Of a DNA stretch of 64,000 nt, positions 43,210 through 52,098 are shown one piece after another. Each line of letters begins with the position of its first letter. Positions within the stretch are counted from its first letter, which is position 1. A model generated the notes under the pieces. That model did no database searches, was not told the origin of the DNA, and saw nothing but the letters and a program-made list of their open reading frames with translations. The stretch comes from Marivivens aquimaris (GTDB lineage: Bacteria > Pseudomonadota > Alphaproteobacteria > Rhodobacterales > Rhodobacteraceae), in the NCBI RefSeq assembly GCF_015220045.1, contig NZ_JADBGB010000001.1, positions 3,228,023-3,292,022 on the forward strand, read 5' to 3'. The position numbers and the translations under genes are program-made.

Positions 43210-44178
43210 TTAGTTCCCGGTGGCACTCATCATGTTGACGATACCGTAGACCGAGGGTCCGATCAAAATGATAAGTAGCGGAGGAACCGTGAGACCCATC
43301 GTGGCCAGCGTCATTTTCGTCGGCAGCTTGTTGGCGCGTTCTTCTGCGCGCATTACGCGCTTGTCGCGCATTTCCTCGGCATAGACACGCAGTGCCTCGG
43401 CGATGGACGTACCGAACTGTTGCGACTGGATGAGCACGGTGACGAAGGATGTCAGGTCGGGTACGCCGCAGCGTTCGGCCATATCGCGCAGAACCTGCGT
43501 TTTATCCTTACCCGCTTTCAGCTCATAGCTGACGATTTCGTATTCTTCGGCCATTTCGGGGAAGCCCGAGCGCAGTTCTTTGGAAATACGCAGGATAGCC
43601 TGATCGAGCGACTGACCCGCTTCGATACACACGAGCATCATGTCAAGGCTGTCAGGAAATGCGTTCTCGATCAGCTGCTTGCGCTCGCCCTGACGCTTCG
43701 TGACCCAGTACTTCGGACCCATGTAGCCGACGACGGCTGGGATCAGGATGTACATCAACTGGTCTTTGAGTTCAGGCGCAACCTCGGCTCCCTGACCTTT
43801 GTAGAGCATGAACGCGATGCCGACGACGAGGCCGATCAGACCCAGCGCCATCTGCGAGAAGTGGTACCAACGCACCGAGTTGCGCGAACGATAACCGGCC
43901 TGAACCAGCTTGAGTTTGACGGCCGAGAATTCCTCGGCGTTCTGCGGTTCGAGGAAGTTGGAATATTTCTCCAGCTTGTCCTTCTTGGTCTCTGTCCGCA
44001 GTCGTGCGGTTTTCGACGTTGTCGCCTGTGCGTTCTGGCTGGCTTTGAGCTTGTCCAGCGGATCGGGCTTGCCGCCCAGCAGGAAGGGCAGCACGCCGAT
44101 GATTAGCAGAACTCCAAGGCCGCAGAGCAGGACCAGAGGCGTGGCGTCACCGAATTTATCGTAGATGGCTTGGATCAT
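43210..44178 (-). CDS. tadC: Tad platform protein TadC
   Basis: This 322-residue inner-membrane protein is of the type II secretion F family. The N-terminal helix covers about 10-30 (PLVLLCGLGVLLIIGVLPFLLGG). The T2SSF domain covers about 175-305, with SLDMMLVCIEAGQSLDQAILRISKEL and TSFVTVLIQSQQFGTSIAEALRVYAEEMRDKRVMRAEERANKLP. With TadB it forms the platform on which the pilus is assembled. It begins 3 bp after tadB. Confidence 0.92.
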   Translation of the reverse strand: MIQAIYDKFGDATPLVLLCGLGVLLIIGVLPFLLGGKPDPLDKLKASQNAQATTSKTARLRTETKKDKLEKYSNFLEPQNAEEFSAVKLKLVQAGYRSRNSVRWYHFSQMALGLIGLVVGIAFMLYKGQGAEVAPELKDQLMYILIPAVVGYMGPKYWVTKRQGERKQLIENAFPDSLDMMLVCIEAGQSLDQAILRISKELRSGFPEMAEEYEIVSYELKAGKDKTQVLRDMAERCGVPDLTSFVTVLIQSQQFGTSIAEALRVYAEEMRDKRVMRAEERANKLPTKMTLATMGLTVPPLLIILIGPSVYGIVNMMSATGN

Positions 44179-44181
44179 GTC

Positions 44182-45150
44182 TTACGGCTTGATGTTGGTG
44201 AGGTTGCGCATGACGAAGATGTTTGCGCCAAGGAAGCCAGCGACAACGAGACAGGCGGGAATAAACGCAGAGGTCTCTTTCACGGTGTCATAGTAGTCGG
44301 GCTTGGAAATCTGGATGAAGGCGAGCGCAGCTAGCGGGAAGCCGGACAGGAACATGCCGGACCATTTGGCTTCTGCGGTGATCGCTTTCACGCGGCGAAA
44401 TAGTTTGAAGCGGGCGCGGATCACTTTGGACAGACCTTCGAGGATCTCCGACAGGTTACCACCCGACTGCTGCTGGATGGTCACGGCCACCGCAAGGAAG
44501 CGCAAATCCTGCATCCCGATGCGCTCGGCCATGGCTTTCAGCGCTTCGCCCATGTCGCGGCCATAAGCGGTTTCGTCCGAGATCACGCCCATTTCGGTGC
44601 CGAGCGGGTCGGCGACTTCTTTGGCAACGATCTGGACGGCAGAGCTGAACGGGTGACCTACGCGGAGGCTTCGCACCATCAGTTCGACGGCATCGGGCAG
44701 TTGCTCTTCAAGCAGCGCGATACGCTTGTTGGCTTTGCCGTTGATCCACATGTAAACGCCGCCGATGCCGATCACGACGGACGCGGCCGCACGCACCGGA
44801 ACGCTCGCGCCGGTGCCGACGGTCAGCGCACCAAAGGCACCCATGGCCAGCAGCGCCATAATCATGATGAGCTGCGACGGGGTGAACGCGATGTTCGCCT
44901 TCTGCGCCTTGGACGCGAGCAGCGAATAGATCGGAATCTGCTGCGACTTGAGGTGCTGCGTCATCTCCTTGCGGAGCTGTTCGAGCACCTGTTCGCGATT
45001 ACCGCCGCGATCAAGCAGGTCCAGGCGGCGGTTCACGCGGCTGTTGAGGCTGATCGATTTACCGAAAACGGTCAGATAGATGCCCTCGACGAGCACAAGA
45101 ACGGCGACGAAAACCAGAAGATAGATCAGTGGTTCGGCGGAAATAACCAT
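44182..45150 (-). CDS. tadB: Tad platform protein TadB
   Basis: This 322-residue inner-membrane protein, paralogous to TadC, has an N-terminal helix (about 5-28) and a T2SSF domain (about 155-285; AVELMVRSLRVGHPFSSAVQIVAKEVADPLG and FLAVAVTIQQQSGGNLSEILEGLSKVIRARFKLFRRVKAITAEAKWSG). The gene lies 6 bp after tadA in the usual TadA-B-C order. Confidence 0.93.
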   Translation of the reverse strand: MVISAEPLIYLLVFVAVLVLVEGIYLTVFGKSISLNSRVNRRLDLLDRGGNREQVLEQLRKEMTQHLKSQQIPIYSLLASKAQKANIAFTPSQLIMIMALLAMGAFGALTVGTGASVPVRAAASVVIGIGGVYMWINGKANKRIALLEEQLPDAVELMVRSLRVGHPFSSAVQIVAKEVADPLGTEMGVISDETAYGRDMGEALKAMAERIGMQDLRFLAVAVTIQQQSGGNLSEILEGLSKVIRARFKLFRRVKAITAEAKWSGMFLSGFPLAALAFIQISKPDYYDTVKETSAFIPACLVVAGFLGANIFVMRNLTNIKP

Positions 45151-45156
45151 TGTGCG

Positions 45157-46617
45157 TTACCCGTTTGATGGCTCGAAGATGGACGGCGGAAGGTCATAAC
45201 CCCACAGGCGGAAGCGTTCGGAGAAGTGGGAACGCACGCCGGACGCGGTGAAGTGACCGATGATTTTGTTGTCGGGCGTCAGGCCCGTACGCTGATAGCG
45301 GAACACCTCCTGCATGGAGATCACGTCACCTTCCATGCCGGTGATTTCGGTGATCGATACCATGCGGCGCGAACCGTCCTGCAAACGCGACGCCTGCACG
45401 ATGAGGTTCACAGCCGAAGAAATCTGGCTACGCACGGCCTTGATCGGCATTTCGATACCGGCCATCGCGATCATGTTTTCCAGACGGGACACGCCGTCAC
45501 GGGCGGAGTTCGCGTGGATCGTGGTCATCGAACCGTCGTGGCCGGTGTTCATCGCCTGAAGCATGTCGATGACTTCTTCGCCGCGCGTTTCGCCGACGAT
45601 GATGCGGTCGGGACGCATACGAAGTGCGTTTCGCAGACAGTCACGCTGGGTGACGGCGCCTTTGCCTTCGACGTTGGCGGGGCGGGATTCCATGCGGCCA
45701 ACGTGGGTCTGCTGAAGCTGGAGTTCCGCCGTATCCTCGATCGTCAGAATACGTTCGGAGTTGTCGATGAAGGACGACAGCGCGTTGAGCGTCGTCGTTT
45801 TACCCGAACCCGTACCGCCGGAGACGATCACGTTGAGGCGGGTGGCGACGGCGGCCTCAAGGTACGCGGCCATCTCTTCGGTGAAGGCACCGAATTTAAC
45901 GAGGTCGTTGATCCCCAGCTTGTCCTTTTTGAACTTACGGATCGAGACGAGCGAGCCGTCCACCGCAATCGGACTGACCATGGCGTTGAAACGCGAACCG
46001 TCGGCAAGACGGGCGTCAACGTACGGGTTGGATTCGTCGACGCGGCGACCCACGGCGGAAACGATCTTGTCGATGATCCGCAGGAGGTGCTTTTCGTCCT
46101 TGAAAGTAATGTCGGTGAGCTGCAGCTTACCCGCCCGTTCCACGAAGATCTGCTGCGGGCCGTTGACCAGAATATCGTTGACGCTCGGATCTTTGAGCAG
46201 CGCTTCGAGCGGACCGAGGCCAGTAACCTCGTCATAAAGATCCTGGTTCAGTTGAAGGCGTTCGTCGCGGTTCAGCACGATACCTTTGTCCTCGAGCGTT
46301 TCGGAGACAATGGCGGTGATTTCGGCGCGCAGGTCCGCTTCGGTTGCTTTATCGAGCGCGGCGAGGTTCAGGTTCTCGAGCAATGCGCGGTGCATCTCGA
46401 GCTTGATTTCGGCGAGTCGCTCCTTGCGCTGGCGGGCCTTGTCGATCGGCGTCGGCTCGGCAGCCTTCGCGGGACGCGACTTTAGCAACGATGCCTTAGG
46501 TGCTTCGGGTTTCGGCGCGGGCGCTGCCGCCGGAGCGGCGACTGCCTTTGCGACCTGCTGGATGGGTGCTGCCTGAACAGGTTGAGCCGCTGCCGGCTTC
46601 TTGTACTTGGAGAACAT
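45157..46617 (-). CDS. tadA: Tad pilus ATPase TadA/CpaF
   Basis: This 486-residue secretion ATPase powers Flp pilus assembly. It has an Ala/Pro-rich N-terminus (about 1-60), then the core: Walker [15 protein letters not shown] (about 269-282), the Asp box [12 protein letters not shown] (about 294-305) and Walker [18 protein letters not shown] (about 340-356) with the downstream His box [13 protein letters not shown]. All catalytic features are present. It overlaps nothing; tadZ ends 9 bp upstream. Confidence 0.96.
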   Translation of the reverse strand: MFSKYKKPAAAQPVQAAPIQQVAKAVAAPAAAPAPKPEAPKASLLKSRPAKAAEPTPIDKARQRKERLAEIKLEMHRALLENLNLAALDKATEADLRAEITAIVSETLEDKGIVLNRDERLQLNQDLYDEVTGLGPLEALLKDPSVNDILVNGPQQIFVERAGKLQLTDITFKDEKHLLRIIDKIVSAVGRRVDESNPYVDARLADGSRFNAMVSPIAVDGSLVSIRKFKKDKLGINDLVKFGAFTEEMAAYLEAAVATRLNVIVSGGTGSGKTTTLNALSSFIDNSERILTIEDTAELQLQQTHVGRMESRPANVEGKGAVTQRDCLRNALRMRPDRIIVGETRGEEVIDMLQAMNTGHDGSMTTIHANSARDGVSRLENMIAMAGIEMPIKAVRSQISSAVNLIVQASRLQDGSRRMVSITEITGMEGDVISMQEVFRYQRTGLTPDNKIIGHFTASGVRSHFSERFRLWGYDLPPSIFEPSNG

Positions 46618-46625
46618 TACTTACC

Positions 46626-47873
46626 TCAGCCTTTGCTTTCGGCGGCGTCTTGAAGGTTCACGTCGTGAACAGATTTGGCGAGTTTAGCGATTTCCTTGCG
46701 GAGCGGATTACGGCCCGCGGTTTCGGCCAGTGGCGTGCCGTGGTCGTTGGACTGCGTAACTTGCTTACCGCCATCGGGAAGCTGCACTTCGACCGAAATG
46801 CCGAGGCTTTCGCCCAGACGTTTGACGCGGCTCTTGCCGTTCAGGTCTGTGAACTTCGGTGCGCGGTTCAGCACATAGCGCATCTTTTCGACGGGCAGTT
46901 CCTCGGCGCTCAGCGCGCGCTTGAGGCGCACGATGTTCTGGGCGCAGCGCATGTCCATTTCGGTCACGCCAAAGTAGACAGCAGAAGCTTCCAGAACGGT
47001 CTGGCTCCATTCCACCATCACCGACGGCATATCCACGACGACGTAGTCGAAGTTCGCCTCCGCCATTTCGAGGATGCGCGCGACATCGTCCGGTCCGATC
47101 AGGTCGACCGGGATCAGTTCCGGCGGGGAGGTCAGAACATAGAGCTGCTCCTTGAACGGCTGGAGCGCCTGCAGGAACACCTCGGAGTCCATGTTTTCCG
47201 TGTCGGTCAGCATTTCCAGCACCGCATCGCGGCGGGGGAGGTCGAGGTAGGTCGACGTGCTGCCATATTGCAGATCGAGGTCGATGAGGCACACGCGGTG
47301 CGGGCTCTTCTTGTCGACGTTCGCGAGCTCCCACGCGAGGTTCACCGCGAGCGTGGTCGCGCCGACACCGCCGGACATGCCCTGAACGCCGATCACCACG
47401 CCCGAGCGGTCGTTGGTTGGCGCCAGCGTGGGCTTCTTTTCTTCGACGACAGCAATCGGCTCGGGCGCTTTCATCACCCGTTCGATCGCATGGCCGAGTT
47501 CGCCTTCGGGGAGCGGGTAGGGGAGGAACTCGTCGCCGCCCTGCCGCAGAAGTGTGTGGATCGCGGAGGGGCTCAGGTCCTCCGTGATGAGAATAACTTT
47601 GATACCGCGCGACTTGGCCGCCGAGATGACTTCCGTCACACGGCCCAGATCGCTTTCGTCTTCATGATCGAGTGCAACGGCGATGAACTGTAATGAGTCC
47701 GCCTCCGCCTGCCCGAGAAAGGCGAGTGCATCTTCAAATCCGAGATCGCCCCAGCCCTCTCCCATCGCGTTCTCCATGTCTTCGATGAGTAGATCGAAAA
47801 CCTGAACGTCACGACTGACGGTACACGCCAAAATAGGCTGTGGTTCTGGTTGAATAGCGGCCTGACTAACCAT
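46626..47873 (-). CDS. tadZ: TadZ/CpaE-like MinD-family protein with degenerate P-loop
   Basis: This 415-residue protein has an N-terminal receiver-like domain (about 15-130) without a clear acidic pocket. A ParA/MinD-like ATPase domain follows (about 155-390). The P-loop reads GMSGGVGATTLAVNLA where canonical MinD has KGGxGKT, so both the signature Lys and the P-loop Lys are replaced, as in other TadZ proteins. It localises the pilus machine to a pole in relatives. It ends 9 bp before tadA. Confidence 0.9.
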   Translation of the reverse strand: MVSQAAIQPEPQPILACTVSRDVQVFDLLIEDMENAMGEGWGDLGFEDALAFLGQAEADSLQFIAVALDHEDESDLGRVTEVISAAKSRGIKVILITEDLSPSAIHTLLRQGGDEFLPYPLPEGELGHAIERVMKAPEPIAVVEEKKPTLAPTNDRSGVVIGVQGMSGGVGATTLAVNLAWELANVDKKSPHRVCLIDLDLQYGSTSTYLDLPRRDAVLEMLTDTENMDSEVFLQALQPFKEQLYVLTSPPELIPVDLIGPDDVARILEMAEANFDYVVVDMPSVMVEWSQTVLEASAVYFGVTEMDMRCAQNIVRLKRALSAEELPVEKMRYVLNRAPKFTDLNGKSRVKRLGESLGISVEVQLPDGGKQVTQSNDHGTPLAETAGRNPLRKEIAKLAKSVHDVNLQDAAESKG

Positions 47874-48062
47874 GCCTTTTCCCTCAAACTACCGACCGGC
47901 CAATCCGGAAGGATAGGGAGAAAGCGGGAATCGATCCCGTTTTGCCCCATAAGAGAGAATTTCGTCGTCAAACATGACGAGATTTGGGCCGAAAATCCGC
48001 AATTGTGCGGTAATCGCAAACGATAAAGTGAATGACGCGGCTTTGTTGCGCGCTAAGCGGGA

Positions 48063-48725
48063 TTAGTTCGTCGTGCTCACTTCAGTACCGCTGATTCCCA
48101 CCAGACCGGTCGGCGGAACAGCACTTTCCACGTATTCGCGGAAGACGATCTGCGCATATTTTCCGTTCAGAACCATACCATTGCCGGAAACGAAGCCCGA
48201 AACCTCGGTGACGGTGCGGCGGTTCGCACGTTCGCGGCCCTCGGTCACGATGAGCGGCTGCTCTTCGCCAAAGGACACAACAGCCTCGAGGCGCGAACGG
48301 TCGACGCCAAGCGAGATGAGGTAGGCAACAGCGGCATTCGCACGCGCGAGGCCGAGCTGCTTGTTATACGAATCCGAACCGACAAGGTCGGTATGCCCGT
48401 AAACGCGGAAATGCACTTCGGGGAACTGCTGGATGAAGTAAGCCTGCTCGGTCAGGATGCGCTGTGCTTCGGCGCCGAGGCGGGCGGAGTTGAAGTCGAA
48501 GTTGATCGTGGTCGGCACTTCGGCCTCGAACCGGCGGTTCAGGCTGACGACAAAGTCCTGCTGGCCCGTCTGGACCAGCGCGTTGTGCATGGTGGCGCCG
48601 CCAAACGAGCCGCCGTCGACCATTGCGCCTGCTTCTAGATCGAACATGTCGGGACCGCGCTGGGCGTCAGTGCAGCCTGCGAGGATGGCGCAGCCGATGA
48701 TGCTTGCTGTGACAAATTTGGTCAT
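48063..48725 (-). CDS. OmpA-family lipoprotein in the tad locus
   Basis: This 220-residue protein has a lipoprotein signal with lipobox ILAGC (Cys18) and a C-terminal OmpA peptidoglycan-binding domain (about 75-190; NFDFNSARLGAEAQRIL, HTDLVGSDSYNKQLGLARANAAVAYLISLGV, ANRRTV). It likely tethers the outer-membrane secretin to peptidoglycan, in the position held by RcpB in other tad loci. It begins 19 bp after rcpA. Confidence 0.85.
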   Translation of the reverse strand: MTKFVTASIIGCAILAGCTDAQRGPDMFDLEAGAMVDGGSFGGATMHNALVQTGQQDFVVSLNRRFEAEVPTTINFDFNSARLGAEAQRILTEQAYFIQQFPEVHFRVYGHTDLVGSDSYNKQLGLARANAAVAYLISLGVDRSRLEAVVSFGEEQPLIVTEGRERANRRTVTEVSGFVSGNGMVLNGKYAQIVFREYVESAVPPTGLVGISGTEVSTTN

Positions 48726-48744
48726 GCTGCGTTTCCCTGAAATC

Positions 48745-50166
48745 TTAGTCTAGGACGTAACCATAGGAGCCCGAGAAATCCTGTCGGGCCACTTCGCCTG
48801 CCGCGCCACTGGTCGGCGTGTTGCCGGTGACCTGACCGTTGAGGAACAACTGGCGTTCGGTCGGCAGGGTCACGCGGTCGGTCGGCATCGCCAGCGCTTC
48901 GCCGCGGGTGGGCGTTACGAGGTGCGGGGTCACGATAATCACGAGTTCGGTCTGCGCGCGCTCATATTCGGCGCTGCGGAAGAGAGCGCCGAGCACAGGA
49001 ATATCGCCCAGCCACGGCACCTGATTGTTCAGATCGCGGAAATCGTCCGACAGCAGACCGGCGATGGCAAAGCTTTCGCCGTCGCGCATTTCCACGGTGG
49101 TCGAGGTTTCACGCTTGCGGAATGCGTCGATGGTGAAACCGCCGCTGGTGAAACCGTTAGTGGAGTCGATGGACGACACCGAGGCTTCGAGCTCGAGGTT
49201 GATGATGTCGCCATCAACGACACGCGGAATGAAGTTCAGCTCCACACCGAACGGCTTGTATTCAACAGTCACGCCGCCGTTGTCCTGGCTCACCGGAACC
49301 GGATATTCGCCGCCAGCGAGGAAGCGGGCTTCCTGACCGGAAAGGGCCGTGAGGTTCGGTTCGGCCAGCGTGCGAACGACGCCGCGCTGTTCCAGAGCTT
49401 CGAGCAGCAGGCCCACTTCGAGGCCGCCCGCGTTGAAACCGAACAGCATCGCGCCGCTGCTGGTGCCGTTGCCAGCATATTCTGCACCAAGCGCGCTCGA
49501 CACCGCGCTCGCGCTGTTCAGGCTGCCGTTGCCACCCAGCAGGCCGAGGTTGCCGTTCAGCGTTGTACCCTGCACGCCAATAGACGACGAGAGCGATTTG
49601 GACACCGAACGCTGCATTTCGGCAAAGCGCACGCGCAGCATCACCTGCTGGGTGCCGCCGACGCTCATGAGGTTCGAAACGCGTTCGGGCGCATAACGCT
49701 GCGCAAGTTCAAGCGCACGGTCGAGGCGCGCAGCCGAAGACACGGTGCCCGAAAGGACGATGCCGTCGTTGGCAGTGCGCACTTCGATCGGCTCGCCTGG
49801 CAGGATCTGCTGCAGGCGTTCTTTGAATTCGGCGATGTCGGGCGTGACCTGCACTTCGACGTTGGTAATCAGGCGGCCATCGGCGCCGAGCAGGGTCAGT
49901 GTTGTGCGGCCGGGCTCTTTGCCCAGAACATAGATCGTGCGATCGGACAGAGACGAGATATCTGCAATGCCGGGGTTGGCGATCGAAAGTTCGGTGAACG
50001 ACGTGTCACTTTCCACGACGACAGCGCGGTTCATCGGAACCTGAAGTGCAGCAGAAGGGGAACCGCGCATCACACGCAGGGTTTCGGCCATGCCCGTCGC
50101 CGGGATGGAGGAAATCGCGATAGCGGCACCTATGAAGGCGGCCGCAAGCATACCTTTGCGTATCAT
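48745..50166 (-). CDS. rcpA: Tad secretin RcpA/CpaC
   Basis: This outer-membrane secretin through which the Flp pilus exits has 473 residues, with a signal peptide cleaved near residue 30 (SSIPATGMA). It has a BON-like domain (about 95-165; FKERLQQILPGEPIEVRTANDGIVLSGTV) and a secretin domain (about 225-420; VRTLAEPNLTALSGQEARFLAGGEYPVPV, EVSSIDSTNG). The start at 50166 follows CAGGAGCACA. It heads the unit rcpA-ompA-tadZ-tadA-tadB-tadC-TPR-tadD-cpaA-AAA, downstream of the cpaB terminator. Confidence 0.94.
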   Translation of the reverse strand: MIRKGMLAAAFIGAAIAISSIPATGMAETLRVMRGSPSAALQVPMNRAVVVESDTSFTELSIANPGIADISSLSDRTIYVLGKEPGRTTLTLLGADGRLITNVEVQVTPDIAEFKERLQQILPGEPIEVRTANDGIVLSGTVSSAARLDRALELAQRYAPERVSNLMSVGGTQQVMLRVRFAEMQRSVSKSLSSSIGVQGTTLNGNLGLLGGNGSLNSASAVSSALGAEYAGNGTSSGAMLFGFNAGGLEVGLLLEALEQRGVVRTLAEPNLTALSGQEARFLAGGEYPVPVSQDNGGVTVEYKPFGVELNFIPRVVDGDIINLELEASVSSIDSTNGFTSGGFTIDAFRKRETSTTVEMRDGESFAIAGLLSDDFRDLNNQVPWLGDIPVLGALFRSAEYERAQTELVIIVTPHLVTPTRGEALAMPTDRVTLPTERQLFLNGQVTGNTPTSGAAGEVARQDFSGSYGYVLD

Positions 50167-50280
50167 TGTGCTCCTGCCTCTTCGATCACGCACAATAACG
50201 GGTCTAACGCCCGTTTTGTCCTAACAGTGCGCGGAATTCGTATTCTTTGCAAGAATCAATGCATTGTCGCGCATAACTTG

Positions 50281-50289
50281 TGTGGATAA
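50281..50289 (-). promoter_or_regulatory. Perfect DnaA box between cpaB and rcpA
   Basis: TGTGGATAA is the reverse complement of the DnaA box TTATCCACA. It lies 115 bp before the rcpA start and just beyond the cpaB terminator, in the region where an rcpA promoter would be. A link to replication-coupled expression is only a possibility. Confidence 0.4.
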
Positions 50290-50302
50290 CTGGCAATAAA
50301 AC

Positions 50303-50328
50303 AACGCAGCCGAGTTCTCGGCTGCGTT
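50303..50328 (-). terminator. Terminator of cpaB
   Basis: The stem AACGCAGCCGAG/CTCGGCTGCGTT (50303-50328) has a 2-nt loop. On the minus strand it is followed by GTTTTATTG. It lies 10 bp past the cpaB stop and separates cpaB from rcpA. Confidence 0.85.
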
Positions 50329-50337
50329 GATAGCACG

Positions 50338-51216
50338 TTAGTTCGTACAAGGAATAGGTACTTCGACGACATCCGAGCCACGGCGTTGGCGGATGGTGCA
50401 GACCTTTTCCGCGACGGGCGTCGGCTCCGGCGTTGCCGCGACAGGCTCCGGTTCTTCGACGATACCGAGCAGAGTGTTCTGGTCGATGAGGACCGGATCG
50501 CTGCTCGACGGATCGTTGAGACCGTTTAGCGAAAGCATCAGATCGCCGGTCGACTGGGCCTGAGCAAGCGACGCAATGCGCTGCGGCGTGCCTTCGACGG
50601 TGACCGTGCGGGCGACGATGCCTTCGGACAGGTTCACGTCAGTGCTCTGGTCGATCGCGATGATCTTGATGCCCGAGATGATGCGCTGGGTGACTTCGCG
50701 GGTGCCGTACTGGCTTTGCGACGTCGCCATCTGGCCGGTCCAGTACACGTCGACGAAATTGCCCGGACGCAGGAGACCGGAAACACCCGATGCGACGTCC
50801 ACCTTGATTGCGAAGGCGCTCATGCCCGGCGAGAGGATCGACGCGATACCTGCGTCACCGCCCGGCTCCGTCACGCGGCTGGCGAGCAGTGGCTCGTTTG
50901 CAACCATCTGGCGGAGCGCCACGCGGGTGCCATCCTCGCCCTCGGGAAAAACGTCTTCCATCGTGAGGAACAGGCCCTCCGGCTGGTTGGGCTCCGCGTA
51001 GGCGATCGTGTGGAGTTTGTCCGCCGTCAGCTCATCGCCGTAAGCGATGTCTTCTTTTGCGGCGATCACAGTGATTGTGGGGATTGCGGCGGCGGCGGCT
51101 TGGCGATCTGCCATCTGCTGCACTTCCTGCGCATCCATGAATAGTTTGACTTGATAGGCTGCAAAGCCTGCCAGTGCGACACCGATGACGAGCACCAGTC
51201 CGAATACTGCACGCAT
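50338..51216 (-). CDS. cpaB: Flp pilus assembly protein CpaB/RcpC
   Basis: This 292-residue protein has an N-terminal signal/anchor (MRAVFGLVLVIGVALAGFAAYQV), an SAF domain (about 48-110; IAAKEDIAYGDELTADKLHTIAY) and the RcpC C-terminal domain (about 130-235; AFAIKVDVASGVSGLLRPGNFVDVYW). It acts in the periplasm at the base of the secretin. A Pro-rich, Cys-containing C-tail is present (about 260-292). It is flanked by terminators on both sides, so it may be a separate unit. Confidence 0.92.
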   Translation of the reverse strand: MRAVFGLVLVIGVALAGFAAYQVKLFMDAQEVQQMADRQAAAAAIPTITVIAAKEDIAYGDELTADKLHTIAYAEPNQPEGLFLTMEDVFPEGEDGTRVALRQMVANEPLLASRVTEPGGDAGIASILSPGMSAFAIKVDVASGVSGLLRPGNFVDVYWTGQMATSQSQYGTREVTQRIISGIKIIAIDQSTDVNLSEGIVARTVTVEGTPQRIASLAQAQSTGDLMLSLNGLNDPSSSDPVLIDQNTLLGIVEEPEPVAATPEPTPVAEKVCTIRQRRGSDVVEVPIPCTN

Positions 51217-51340
51217 TATCTTGCCCCCGATAAAAGTGTGAGTTTTCTGTTCATTGTTTCCAAGGTGGATATCAATTGCGGCATTTTGCTGGCCTCTGCT
51301 CGTTCATGCTAAGGCGTTAGCGTTGATATTCCGTTACCCT

Positions 51341-51372
51341 CAAAAACAAATGGCCGCCTGGGTAGGCAGCCA
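51341..51372 (-). terminator. Terminator of the flp pilin cluster
   Basis: The stem TGGCTGCC/GGCGGCCA (minus-strand sense, 51351-51372, one G-U pair) is followed by TTTGTTTTTG at 51341-51350. It lies 26 bp past the last flp stop. Confidence 0.85.
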
Positions 51373-51398
51373 TGAGTTTGTAACGGTGGCCCGGGTTA

Positions 51399-51596
51399 TC
51401 AGCCGCCCGAAGACGGGCTGATAGCGGATGCGGTCCCCATGTCGGCAACGATGCCGGTTTTCAGGGTGGCCGACGACGAGCTGACCGAAGTGACGAGGGT
51501 GACCGCGATGCCGACCATTGCGGCGGTGAGGACAACCCAGTCGACAGTGACGGCACCGTCCTCTTCGCTGCGAAAGTTTTTGATGAAGTTCAGCAA
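51399..51596 (-). CDS. flp: Flp family type IVb pilin, divergent copy
   Basis: This 65-residue prepilin has a short basic leader (MLNFIKNFRSEEDG), the predicted CpaA cleavage after G14, and a mature hydrophobic helix starting AVTVDW. It differs from the other three copies in the second half (VTLVTSVSSSSATLKTGIVADM) and has a Ser/Gly tail, so it may be a functionally distinct pilin. It is the last of the four genes. Confidence 0.9.
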   Translation of the reverse strand: MLNFIKNFRSEEDGAVTVDWVVLTAAMVGIAVTLVTSVSSSSATLKTGIVADMGTASAISPSSGG

Positions 51597-51630
51597 TTGC
51601 GATTTGCCTCAACAGAAACTTCGCGGGACC

Positions 51631-51819
51631 TTAGTTGGCTGCGACGGTCGACGCGGTGGTCATGTCGGTAACCAGGTCGCCCTTGAGGGTCGAGGCCGAG
51701 GTGTTGACCGAACCGATGATGGCGATTGCGATGCCAACCATAGCGGCGGTCAGAACAACCCAGTCAACGGTCACAGCACCGTCTTCGTCGCGGCGGAAGT
51801 TTTTGATGTAGTTCAGCAT
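51631..51819 (-). CDS. flp: Flp family type IVb pilin (tandem copy)
   Basis: This 62-residue prepilin has leader MLNYIKNFRRDEDG, cleavage after G14, and a mature N-terminus AVTVDWVVLTAAMVGIA. It differs from the next copy by two residues (G36 for S, S42 for K). It is the third of four pilin genes in transcription order. It sits in a 234-bp tandem repeat unit. Confidence 0.92.
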   Translation of the reverse strand: MLNYIKNFRRDEDGAVTVDWVVLTAAMVGIAIAIIGSVNTSASTLKGDLVTDMTTASTVAAN

Positions 51820-51864
51820 TTCTTTATCCTATCCAATCTAGGTGGGTTTGGCGTTCAGCCAGAA

Positions 51865-52053
51865 TTAGTTTGCAGCGACGGTCGACGCGGTGGTCATGTC
51901 GGTAACCAGGTCGCCCTTGAGAGTCTTGGCCGAGGTGTTGACCGAGGAGATGATGGCGATTGCAATACCGACCATAGCGGCGGTCAGGACAACCCAGTCA
52001 ACAGTCACAGCACCGTCTTCGTCGCGGCGGAAGTTCTTGATGTAGTTCAGCAT
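51865..52053 (-). CDS. flp: Flp family type IVb pilin (tandem copy)
   Basis: This 62-residue prepilin is identical to the 52099-52287 copy except for Tyr at residue 4 instead of Phe. The mature part, after G14, is therefore the same protein. The leader has strong basic residues and the hydrophobic helix is conserved. The gap to each neighbour (45 bp) is identical, including AGTTTGC. Confidence 0.93.
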   Translation of the reverse strand: MLNYIKNFRRDEDGAVTVDWVVLTAAMVGIAIAIISSVNTSAKTLKGDLVTDMTTASTVAAN

Positions 52054-52098
52054 TTCTTTATCCTATCCAATCTAGGTGGGTTTGGCGTTCAGCCAGAA

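Noticed and set aside
48922..50289. A 455-residue plus-strand frame opposite the secretin gene
   Set aside because: It is antisense to rcpA, which has signal peptide and secretin motifs; low-complexity His/Arg/Ala composition is typical of a shadow frame.
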